Origin: Candidatus Nanopelagicales bacterium
GTDB lineage: Bacteria > Actinomycetota > Actinomycetes > S36-B12 > UBA10799
DNA length: 6,193 nucleotides
Assembly: GCA_025455985.1 (NCBI GenBank)
Contig: JALOLM010000145.1
Location: 1 to 6,193 of the forward strand
Direction of reading: 5' to 3'
In this document: positions 1 through 5,848 of the stretch, piece by piece
Layout: each line of letters begins with the position of its first letter
How positions within the stretch are numbered: position 1 is the stretch's first letter
Made by a program: the position numbers and the translations under genes
Notes under the pieces: model-generated
What the model was told of the DNA's origin: nothing
The model's input: only the letters and a program-made list of their open reading frames with translations
Database searches by the model: none

Positions 1-483
1 GGACTCCACGCTGTGCGCGACCACAAAAGTACGCTCGCCCACGATGTCGAAACCGAACTTCGCGTAGAAGCGGATGGCGCGGGCGTTCTGTTCGTTGGTG
101 CCCAACCAGACCCAGTCGTGGCCGTGCTCCTGGGCGATGGCGAGGCTGGCCCGCATCAGCGCGGATGCGACGCCGCTGCCGTGGGCGTGTTGGTCGACGT
201 AGATCCTGCGCAGCTCCAGGGGGTTGGTCCAGGAAGTGTCGATCGGGGGTGGATCCGTGCACAGCATGACGTAACCGACCACCTCGCCGGGTTCACCGTC
301 CACGACCAGGAACCTTGCGGTGGCCATGTGTTCGCGGAAGCGCCCCGCGTTGAGCTCATCGCGGATGTGGATCGCGATCGCGTCGGGCGGCGTGTGGTCC
401 GGGCAGGCCAGTGGGAAGGTGCGCGCCGCCAGTCGGGCGATCGCCTCGGCGTCTGCGCTCGTCGCGGTTCGGACCTCGGGCAC
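1..483 (-). CDS. GNAT-family N-acetyltransferase (C-terminus cut by window edge)
   Basis: Predicted acetyl-CoA-dependent N-acetyltransferase; the substrate cannot be told. The visible 161 residues begin PEVRTATSADAEAIARLAAR, the usual first strand and helix of the GNAT fold. A central strand (VVGYVML, about 68-74) follows, then LELRRIYVDQ (88-97) and the acetyl-CoA pyrophosphate loop HAHGSGVASALM (99-110). The common R/Q of the R/QxxGxG motif appears here as His. The late motif NEQNARAIRFYAKFGF (130-145) is typical of GNAT motif B. The GTG start is well fixed because a TAA lies in frame four codons upstream and no other start lies between. There is no clear Shine-Dalgarno sequence, and a -10-like TAATCT lies six bases before the GTG. 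The reading frame is open at the left edge; by comparison with similar actinobacterial GNATs, I infer that only a short tail is missing. It follows the GH31 gene after 108 bp. Confidence 0.92.
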   Translation of the reverse strand, partial: MPEVRTATSADAEAIARLAARTFPLACPDHTPPDAIAIHIRDELNAGRFREHMATARFLVVDGEPGEVVGYVMLCTDPPPIDTSWTNPLELRRIYVDQHAHGSGVASALMRASLAIAQEHGHDWVWLGTNEQNARAIRFYAKFGFDIVGERTFVVAHSVES

Positions 484-489
484 GCGTCC

Positions 490-495
490 AGATTA
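490..495 (-). promoter_or_regulatory. Candidate -10 hexamer TAATCT for a leaderless GNAT transcript
   Basis: On the minus strand TAATCT is followed by six bases (GGACGC) and then the GTG start at 483. This spacing would put the transcription start on, or within a base of, the start codon, as in actinobacterial leaderless mRNAs. No convincing -35 box was found 17-18 bases further upstream. The hexamer includes the in-frame TAA. Confidence 0.45.
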
Positions 496-525
496 GGTCG
501 CTCTGCGGCCCGTGCTTTCGCCGCC

Positions 526-575
526 TGTCGCGAAGTTACTCCGACACGCCGGCGGGTCGCGTCAACTTCGCGACA
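526..575 (-). terminator. Perfect 12-bp inverted repeat, candidate hairpin after the GH31 gene
   Basis: The arms TGTCGCGAAGTT (526-537) and AACTTCGCGACA (564-575) are perfect reverse complements separated by 26 bases. The stem can extend outward by four more pairs (522-525 with 578-581) across a two-base bulge. The loop itself has CGAC/GTCG (542-545 with 556-559) around a GCCGGC palindrome. It begins 16 bases after the GH31 stop codon and ends 42 bases before the GNAT start, a position that suits a transcription terminator. There is no T-run on either side, so it would have to be a U-less, actinobacterial-type hairpin, or it could be a regulator-binding site for the GNAT promoter. Confidence 0.45.
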
Positions 576-591
576 ACGGCGGGCGCGGGGC

Positions 592-2874
592 TTACTCCGC
601 CACCCGGCTCAGTTGCCTCAGGATCTGCTCGCCCACGGGGTCTTGTGCTTCAACGAACGCCGCTGGCGTGTCCAAGGGAGCCGGCACCTCCACGGTCTGA
701 TCGCCGGCGAACGACTCCCCGGTGAGCACATTGATCCACTCACCCGGGGGGAACGCCACGCTCACTGTCGTCGCGCCCTCCTTGAGTACCGGCGCCACCA
801 ACAGGTGGTCGCCGAGGAAGAACTGCAAGTCCGCCGAAGCTGCCGCGCTGTCCGGGTAGACCATCCAGGTCGGGCGCATCGCGGGCACCCCGGTGGCGAC
901 CGCTTCATCGATCACGGTCTTGCGGTACGGGTACAAGGCCGCGTAGATCTGAGATGCCGCCGCGAAGGCCGCGCGGGTCTCAGGGGTGTCGTACACCTGC
1001 TGGTTCTGCGCCGGGCGGTTTCCCTCGTGCGTGCGCATCATCACGCCGAACGCCTGCATCTGTGCCCAGCGTTGGTTCAACTCCGGCGGCCGCGTGTAGT
1101 TCTTCACCACAGCATTGATGCTGGTGTAGCCGCCAATATCGCTGTGCCAAAGCGGCGACCCGGAGATCCCGCCCGAGAGCATCGCGTAGACCGCGCTGGC
1201 CATGCCGTCCTGGTCGGCGTAGTTGACCATCTGGTCGCCGTTCCACATCATGGGGACTTCTTCCGGCGACCCGAGGAAGCTCGAGCGCATGAACGCCAGG
1301 CACTCCGGCTGGCCGGCCTGGTCGCAGCCCTCACGCACCACCGATGCCCACAGTTGCGGGTACTGGTTGTGCACCAACAGCGGGTCGCCGTCGAAGAGTT
1401 TGGCGTCGAAGGGCAGTGCCTCACCGAAGTCGGCCATGAAGCCCACCGCACCGGCACCGAGCACGTCTTCGGCGATCACGTCGGCGTACCAGGCGCGAGC
1501 CGCAGGGTTGGTGAAGTCCACCAGGACCGCTTCGAATCCGTTCTGGTCCATCAGGTACGGCTGCCCCGACTGGGTCTGCACGGTGTAGCCCTTGTCGATC
1601 GCCTCCTGGTACAGGTTCTTGATCGAGGCGTCGCCCTTGGGCGCGGGATCCACCAGCCACGGGTTGATGTAGGTGAGCACCTCGATGCCCTCGTCGTTGA
1701 GGTCCTTGACCAACTTCGTCCAGCCCGGGTACCGCTGCTTGTCCAATTGCCAGGTCCACCACAGCCGGTCGCCGAAGCTCGTGGTGCGTTTACCCGTCCA
1801 GTCCTGCAGCCAGACACCCGAGATCGCCGTGCCCGCGGCCTGCATCTCCTCGACGACAGTGCGCACCTTGTCCGTGCCGCCCTGCAAACCCAGGACCGCG
1901 CCGCGCTGCACCCAGTCGGCCAGTGGTGGCCGCGTCTTGCCCGCCTCGCGGGCCGCGATGACCGCCTTTGGGTTCGTACCGGCGAAGATCTCGGCCGAGA
2001 TGCTGGGCGCCCAGGCCTCCAGACTCGCCTGACCGTTACGCGAGAAGTCCGCGACGGTGAATGCCCCAGCCTCGCTGGTGTTCGCGAACGTGAAGGCCTT
2101 GTTCTCGCTGGTCACGTAACTGGGCCACGCAGCATAGGTGGTCTCCAGCGTGCCGCCGGCCTTCTGCGTGACGTCGGCCAGATAGGTCAAAGGCTGCTCG
2201 CCGCGGCCGATGCCCTGTTCCCGCGGGAGGATCGGCGTGATCGTGCCCGTGAGATCCAAGGGCCGGTACTGCTCTCCGAGCCCGAAGATCCGCTCGCCGT
2301 TGGCGATGCCTGCTGTGAGCACGACGCTGTCGACACCATCAGCGGCGATTTCCATCTGCAATGCCCGTGCGCTGGCGGTCTTCGGGATGGCCAGCAGCGT
2401 CATCGTGTAGTCGGCGGAACCCGATGCGCCGGACAGTTGGCCCGAGATTCTGACCACAGGCCCCCGTTGCTCCACGGAGTCCACACTCTGGTCGGGCAGG
2501 GTGGCGGTGCGCGTCACGTCTGCCCAGAAGTAGCCGAGGTGTTCGGTGAAGTCGACGCTGCCGTTCGCGGCGGACAGGAAGGCGACACCCGGCTGGGATT
2601 GCCAAGCGATGATGCCGTTCTCAGTGATCCGTAACTGGTCGTCCAACACCTCCACCTCGAAGTCGCCCGTGCGCAGCGTGGTCTGCTCGGTGCTTACTGA
2701 GAGGGCGCCTGGCTGGACCGGGTCGAGGTTGTCGCGCGGGATCTTGGTCCACAGGTAAACGCCTGCCGCGACCACGAGCAGAACAAGCACGAGGATCAAG
2801 ATCAAGAGCCACTTGAGGACTCGACGCCAAAGACGTTTCTTGGGCTTGACGGGCTCTAGGGTTGCGGCAGTCAC
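592..2874 (-). CDS. Membrane-anchored GH31 glycosidase, probable sulfoquinovosidase (YihQ-like)
   Basis: Predicted to hydrolyse alpha-sulfoquinovosides (sulfoquinovosyl glycerol or sulfolipid headgroups) with retention; the product would be sulfoquinovose. Numbering from the GTG at 2874 (760 residues): a Lys/Arg-rich start (PVKPKKRLWRR), one hydrophobic segment at about 22-42, then a GH31 N-terminal beta domain (to about 310), the barrel, and a C-terminal beta domain. Catalytic residues are the nucleophile Asp482 in FMADFGE and the acid/base Asp547 in MMWNGDQ. The sulfonate-recognition residues of E. coli YihQ (Q262, Q288, R301, W304, Y508) all have counterparts: Gln331 (LGLQGG), Gln357 and Arg370/Trp373 (VWLQDWTGKRTTSFGDRLWW), and Tyr583 (HSDIGGY). 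The charge pattern predicts N-in, catalytic domain outside; YihQ itself is cytoplasmic. A TTG at 2883 is an alternative start adding three residues. GTG is preferred because TACATT lies seven bases before it. No sulfoquinovose transporter or catabolic gene is in the window. Family membership is near certain; sulfoquinoside specificity is inferred from the residues. Confidence 0.93.
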   Translation of the reverse strand: MTAATLEPVKPKKRLWRRVLKWLLILILVLVLLVVAAGVYLWTKIPRDNLDPVQPGALSVSTEQTTLRTGDFEVEVLDDQLRITENGIIAWQSQPGVAFLSAANGSVDFTEHLGYFWADVTRTATLPDQSVDSVEQRGPVVRISGQLSGASGSADYTMTLLAIPKTASARALQMEIAADGVDSVVLTAGIANGERIFGLGEQYRPLDLTGTITPILPREQGIGRGEQPLTYLADVTQKAGGTLETTYAAWPSYVTSENKAFTFANTSEAGAFTVADFSRNGQASLEAWAPSISAEIFAGTNPKAVIAAREAGKTRPPLADWVQRGAVLGLQGGTDKVRTVVEEMQAAGTAISGVWLQDWTGKRTTSFGDRLWWTWQLDKQRYPGWTKLVKDLNDEGIEVLTYINPWLVDPAPKGDASIKNLYQEAIDKGYTVQTQSGQPYLMDQNGFEAVLVDFTNPAARAWYADVIAEDVLGAGAVGFMADFGEALPFDAKLFDGDPLLVHNQYPQLWASVVREGCDQAGQPECLAFMRSSFLGSPEEVPMMWNGDQMVNYADQDGMASAVYAMLSGGISGSPLWHSDIGGYTSINAVVKNYTRPPELNQRWAQMQAFGVMMRTHEGNRPAQNQQVYDTPETRAAFAAASQIYAALYPYRKTVIDEAVATGVPAMRPTWMVYPDSAAASADLQFFLGDHLLVAPVLKEGATTVSVAFPPGEWINVLTGESFAGDQTVEVPAPLDTPAAFVEAQDPVGEQILRQLSRVAE

Positions 2875-2881
2875 GCAGGAC

Positions 2882-2887
2882 AATGTA
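2882..2887 (-). promoter_or_regulatory. Candidate -10 hexamer TACATT before the GH31 gene
   Basis: TACATT on the minus strand is followed by seven bases (GTCCTGC) and the GTG at 2874. No Shine-Dalgarno sequence is seen. The element sits in the 31-bp gap after the protease stop (2906), so the GH31 gene could be transcribed on its own as a leaderless mRNA. Read-through from the protease gene is equally possible, as no hairpin separates them. The -35 region is unconvincing. Confidence 0.35.
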
Positions 2888-2905
2888 GCGATCTTGTAGC
2901 GGCAT

Positions 2906-4102
2906 TCAGATGCGCGGTTGGTGGACGACCTCTCGTGTCACAGCGATGCTGGCCCGACCCTGGTAGTCGACAGCGAAGAACGAGATGCACGACGGACCCA
3001 CCGGAATCCCCTCGAGCCCGAACTGCGTTGCGTCCCACTCGTATGCCAAGGAGTTCTGGTTCTCGTCGTAGGTCGTGATGCATGCCCCGCTGGCGGCTAC
3101 GACTGCGTGCAGGTAACTGTCTTCGGGTAGCGACACCTCAACCAGGTAGTCGGTGTAGTCATCGGGGTATTCGGTGAGCGCGCCGACGACCGGCGGCGCG
3201 AGGGGAGGAGCTTGTCGGCTCACCGCATACTGCCGGGGCGAGGACGTTTGGCCGTACTGATTCTCGACCCTGACCTCGTAACAGAAGGCTCCCTCTTCGG
3301 TCGCCGCGTACGTGTCATCCTTCCAGCGCCGGTCGGCCAGGCGGGCTGATGACCTGTCCACGAGCGGGGCTTTCGTATCCCCCGAGCACTTCTGCGGTTC
3401 GTAGACCTCGATGGCCACCGAAGAGCCCGGCCGAACGCCTGCGGGAACCGCCCAGGTGATCTCAAGCGGCGTCTCGGTACTCTGCCCGCCGGTGAACACC
3501 ACGTCCTGAAGCGGAGGTGGCGCGGGCTCAAGGGGGCAGAAGCGCTTACCCGGCTTGCGGGCCTTGCCGCCATACAGCTTGATGGCGCCCCGCACGTCGT
3601 CCCCTGACAACCAGCGGCAGTTGTAGAGCCACGCCTCCGGCGGCTGCTTGCAGCCGGTTCCCACGACAGGCTGCATGAGGCGGCAGCCCCCGTCGCGCAC
3701 GTGGTTGAGTCCCAGCACGTGCCCGAACTCGTGGGCGAGCAGCAGCCCGATCACCGGCATCTGAGCGGAATCGGCGCGGCGGTACTGCCCCGAAAGGTGC
3801 AGATAGGCCCCGTTCGCCCGGCCGATAGTGGCGTAGCCCCCGTACCCGTTCGTGTTGCCGAAGCGCACGGTGAACTGCGCCGCACCGGGCGCCTTGACCT
3901 CCTTGAACCGCAGCTTCGCTCCTGAGGAGTTCCACGCCGCCGTGGCCTTCGAAACACTCCAGTCGAAACGCGCCGGCAGCGCGTTGTAGTACCGGATGGT
4001 CTTGCCCGGCCACCGGGGTCCAGGGGCGTTGTACGCCGCCGCCGGGCCTCCTGCGAGGAGGACCAAACCTAGGAGCCCGACAAGAGCCGCCCGAACACGC
4101 AC
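2906..4102 (-). CDS. Secreted zinc metalloprotease (metzincin, matrixin-like) with beta-sandwich C-terminal domains
   Basis: Predicted exported zinc endopeptidase. From the GTG at 4102 (398 residues) the protein starts with a classic signal peptide: MRVR, a hydrophobic core AALVGLLGLVLLAGG, and a likely cut after PAAA before YNAPG. The catalytic domain contains AHEFGHVLGLNH, giving the zinc ligands His124, His128 and His134 and the catalytic Glu125. Met143 in CRLMQP is a plausible Met-turn. After a Pro-rich linker (LEPAPPPLQ), residues about 198-300 read like a fibronectin type III module (ending EVRVENQYGQTSSP). Residues about 305-395 form a second beta-rich unit. Eight cysteines lie in the mature part, consistent with disulfides outside the cell. 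No cysteine-switch propeptide was recognised. An upstream GTG at 4186 would overlap the vapC stop (GTGA) but adds 28 polar residues before the signal peptide. The later start is preferred because it gives a normal signal peptide and has a -10-like TACGGT six bases before it. Substrate unknown. Confidence 0.88.
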   Translation of the reverse strand: MRVRAALVGLLGLVLLAGGPAAAYNAPGPRWPGKTIRYYNALPARFDWSVSKATAAWNSSGAKLRFKEVKAPGAAQFTVRFGNTNGYGGYATIGRANGAYLHLSGQYRRADSAQMPVIGLLLAHEFGHVLGLNHVRDGGCRLMQPVVGTGCKQPPEAWLYNCRWLSGDDVRGAIKLYGGKARKPGKRFCPLEPAPPPLQDVVFTGGQSTETPLEITWAVPAGVRPGSSVAIEVYEPQKCSGDTKAPLVDRSSARLADRRWKDDTYAATEEGAFCYEVRVENQYGQTSSPRQYAVSRQAPPLAPPVVGALTEYPDDYTDYLVEVSLPEDSYLHAVVAASGACITTYDENQNSLAYEWDATQFGLEGIPVGPSCISFFAVDYQGRASIAVTREVVHQPRI

Positions 4103-4108
4103 CCCGCA

Positions 4109-4114
4109 ACCGTA
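4109..4114 (-). promoter_or_regulatory. Candidate -10 hexamer TACGGT before the metalloprotease gene
   Basis: TACGGT on the minus strand is followed by six bases (TGCGGG) and the GTG at 4102. It lies in the 80-bp stretch between the vapC stop and the preferred protease start, and would let the protease be transcribed independently of vapBC. It matches TANNNT but is GC-rich, and no -35 box is evident. Confidence 0.3.
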
Positions 4115-4182
4115 CGCCCGGATCGGCAGCCGTGACTCACCGAGTGGTTCATCCGTCTGGCTGGATTTGGCGCCCAACGCAC

Positions 4183-4578
4183 TCACTCGATAAGGACGGC
4201 TTCAGCTCCTACTGCGGCGTACACGGGCAGTGCACGCGCGTCGCGGGTCAGCAGCTTTCGGCCAGCGCCTCGAGCGGCTAGCGCAATGAGCGCGTCGTAC
4301 ACCTGACCACCGGCCAGCGCCCGAGCGGCCATCTGGTCCATCTCGTCCAACCCGCCGACACACGCAACCGACATCGGGAAGTTCACCCGAACCAACTCGG
4401 CGGCGGCCGCGGGTGGCAGCCGATACCCAGGCAGCCTCGTAAGAACCGACAACGTCTCGAAGACCGCGTGGCCGGCCAGCCCTATTGGACCCTTCGGGAT
4501 CGCCGCCAAGGTCCGCTCATGCGCCGCATGGCCCGCGACCAGAACCGCGACGGCCACGCTGGTGTCCAGCAGCGTCAC
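4183..4578 (-). CDS. vapC: VapC-type PIN-domain ribonuclease toxin
   Basis: Predicted Mg2+-dependent endoribonuclease toxin of a type II toxin-antitoxin pair; the RNA target cannot be read from the sequence. The 131 residues carry the PIN acidic set: Asp5 in LLDTSV at the end of the first strand, Glu41 in AVFETLSVL, Asp95 in VYDALIALAA, and Asp113 in LLTRDARAL next to Thr111. Length and motif order are normal for VapC, so the toxin looks intact. The GTG start overlaps the antitoxin stop as GTGA (4578-4575), the usual coupled arrangement with the antitoxin translated first. Its TGA stop in turn overlaps an optional upstream GTG of the protease gene. Confidence 0.93.
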   Translation of the reverse strand: MTLLDTSVAVAVLVAGHAAHERTLAAIPKGPIGLAGHAVFETLSVLTRLPGYRLPPAAAAELVRVNFPMSVACVGGLDEMDQMAARALAGGQVYDALIALAARGAGRKLLTRDARALPVYAAVGAEAVLIE

Positions 4579-4811
4579 CGCCTGTCAGCTTCCCGCAGTT
4601 GCCGCACGTCCTCGTCGTCTATGCGATCGTCCCCGGCGGCAATCACTGTGAAGCGGCCCTCCCGGTGGACCGCGTGATCCTGCTGCCAGGGTTCGATCCG
4701 GATTCCTGCCCCGTCCACGATGATGTCCACCTTCCCCGCGCGCAGGCCGACCCGGTCCCTCAGTTCTTTGGGAATGACCAGCCGACCGGCCGCATCGATC
4801 CTGCTCTCCAT
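4575..4811 (-). CDS. vapB: VapB-type antitoxin, AbrB/MazE-fold DNA-binding protein
   Basis: Predicted antitoxin that binds and neutralises the adjacent VapC and represses its own promoter. From the ATG at 4811 it is 78 residues. The start MESRIDAAGRLVIPKELRDR and the following VGLRAGKVDII form the AbrB/SpoVT swapped-hairpin DNA-binding domain (about 1-42). The acidic tail IDDEDVRQLREADRR (64-78) is where such antitoxins normally hold the toxin. An in-frame ATG at 4838 would add nine residues (MPFDWYSHA) not expected in the family. The inner ATG is chosen because the AbrB domain begins there and a -10-like TATTCT ends six bases before it, suggesting a leaderless message. There is no Shine-Dalgarno sequence at 4811. 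Confidence 0.92.
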   Translation of the reverse strand: MESRIDAAGRLVIPKELRDRVGLRAGKVDIIVDGAGIRIEPWQQDHAVHREGRFTVIAAGDDRIDDEDVRQLREADRR

Positions 4812-4817
4812 GGCGTG

Positions 4818-4823
4818 AGAATA
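4818..4823 (-). promoter_or_regulatory. Candidate -10 hexamer TATTCT of the vapBC promoter
   Basis: TATTCT on the minus strand followed by CACGCC and the ATG at 4811 is a good -10 match at leaderless spacing. It lies inside the proximal arm of the inverted repeat at 4818-4852, so bound VapB would block it. The -35 region has no clear consensus. Confidence 0.5.
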
Positions 4824-4852
4824 CCAATCAAATGGCATCCGCCTGGCATTCT
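4818..4852. promoter_or_regulatory. Probable vapBC autoregulatory operator: three half-sites spaced about one helical turn
   Basis: On the plus strand AGAATACCA (4818-4826) and TGGCATTCT (4844-4852) form a 9-bp inverted repeat with one mismatch. A third copy of the core, TGGCAT (4833-4838), lies between them in direct orientation to the distal arm (TGGCAT at 4844-4849). Core centres are 12 and 11 bases apart. The array fills most of the gap between meaB and vapB and covers the -10. Binding by VapB or VapBC is inferred from the usual autoregulation of these operons. Confidence 0.55.
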
Positions 4853-4861
4853 TGTGGACAA

Positions 4862-5848
4862 CTAGCCCAGGAAGGTCGCCAGCAGCGCATCGGCGGCCAC
4901 CGCCGGCGGCAACTCCCCCGCGAGCACGGAGGCCTCCACCGACGCCAGTCTGGCCCGCACCTTGGGAGAGCCCTTGAACTCGTCAAGCAGCCGGTCGCCG
5001 ATCAGCGACCACATCCAGCCGATCTGCTGGCGCTGGCGGCGCGCCTCACGTTCACCAGTCGCCGCCAGCGTGTCCCGGTGGGCGACGATCTGTTCCCAGA
5101 TCTGCGGCAGGCCGTCGTTGGTCAGGGCCGAGCACGTGAGCACCGGCGGGGTCCAGTTGGGCGACGCCGAGGTCATCAAGTGAATCGCACGTCGATAGTC
5201 CGCCGCCGCCACCTTGGCGCGCTTGACGTTGTCGCCGTCGGCCTTGTTCACCGCGATCAGGTCGGCGATCTCCAGGACGCCACGCTTGATCCCCTGCAAC
5301 TCGTCGCCCGCGCCGGCGAGCATCAGGACGACGAAGATGTCGACCATTTCCGAAACCGTGGTCTCGCTCTGCCCGACGCCCACCGTCTCGACGAGCACCA
5401 CATCGAACCCGGCGGCCTCGCACAACAGGATCGCCTCGCGGGTGGCACGCGCGACTCCGCCCAAGGATCCGCTGGCCGGCGAGGGCCGGATGAAAGCGTT
5501 CGGGTCGACGCCGAGGCGTTCCATGCGGGTCTTGTCGCCGAGGATGGCACCGCCGGTGCGTGAACTGCTCGGGTCGACGGCGAGCACCGCTACTTTGTGA
5601 CCGTCGGCGGTCAGGTTGGTGCCGAACTGGTCGATGAACGTGGACTTGCCGACCCCGGGTACCCCGGTCAGTCCCACCCGGTCCGACCCGCCGGTGAACG
5701 GCATCAACGCGGTCAGCAACTCAGCCGAGGCCTCCCGGTGCTCGGGCTTGCGGCTCTCGACCAGAGTGATTGCGCGCGCCAGCCACATGGTGTCGCCGGA
5801 GCACACGAGATTGGCAAGCTCGGCCGTCGCAGGCAGCGGCTGCTTCAT
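4862..5848 (-). CDS. meaB: MeaB/ArgK family GTPase, methylmalonyl-CoA mutase chaperone
   Basis: Cytoplasmic G3E-type P-loop GTPase that gates delivery of adenosylcobalamin to methylmalonyl-CoA mutase and protects the enzyme from, or rescues it after, cofactor inactivation. It was named ArgK through an older link to arginine transport. The 328 residues are a normal family length. Visible motifs are an N-terminal helical part (1-55), Walker A GVPGVGKST (62-70), VDPSSSRTGGAILGDKTRM (91-109), the switch-like stretch RPSPASGSLGG (121-131), ETVGVGQSE (154-162), and the guanine-specificity motif NKAD (201-204). A C-terminal helical part follows, used for dimerisation in the family. The ATG overlaps the mutase stop codon as ATGA, so translation is probably coupled. 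The gene appears intact; the vapB promoter region begins directly after its TAG stop. Confidence 0.97.
   Translation of the reverse strand: MKQPLPATAELANLVCSGDTMWLARAITLVESRKPEHREASAELLTALMPFTGGSDRVGLTGVPGVGKSTFIDQFGTNLTADGHKVAVLAVDPSSSRTGGAILGDKTRMERLGVDPNAFIRPSPASGSLGGVARATREAILLCEAAGFDVVLVETVGVGQSETTVSEMVDIFVVLMLAGAGDELQGIKRGVLEIADLIAVNKADGDNVKRAKVAAADYRRAIHLMTSASPNWTPPVLTCSALTNDGLPQIWEQIVAHRDTLAATGEREARRQRQQIGWMWSLIGDRLLDEFKGSPKVRARLASVEASVLAGELPPAVAADALLATFLG

Noticed and set aside
536..599. Direct repeat TTACTCCG at 536-543 and 592-599
   Set aside because: Only eight bases long, flanks do not match, and one copy is the end of the GH31 coding sequence; probably chance.
13..2634. 873-codon open frame on the plus strand opposite the GNAT and GH31 genes
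   Set aside because: It crosses two real genes and the gap between them, is rich in Arg, His and Val with no recognisable domain, and is the usual antisense artefact of high-GC codons. The minus-strand frames have unmistakable GNAT and GH31 motifs.
2881..2883. TTG start for the GH31 gene, three codons upstream of the chosen GTG
   Set aside because: It would overlap the -10-like TACATT and adds only three residues. TTG is a rarer start and neither site has a Shine-Dalgarno sequence. It is not excluded.
3546..4109. 187-codon minus-strand frame inside the metalloprotease gene
   Set aside because: It is an alternative frame of a gene with an intact signal peptide and zinc motif; the translation is Arg/Gly-rich noise.
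4183..4811. vapBC as evidence of a larger mobile island or defence system
   Set aside because: No integrase, transposase, tRNA edge, direct repeats or defence genes lie nearby; a lone vapBC pair is common in actinobacterial chromosomes.
4852..4861. Small palindrome TTGTGGACAA just after the meaB stop as a terminator
   Set aside because: Four-base arms with a two-base loop are too short for a terminator hairpin and there is no T-run.
4832..5563. 243-codon open frame on the plus strand opposite meaB
   Set aside because: It is the antisense shadow of meaB; composition is low-complexity Arg/Gly/Gln/His and no domain is visible.
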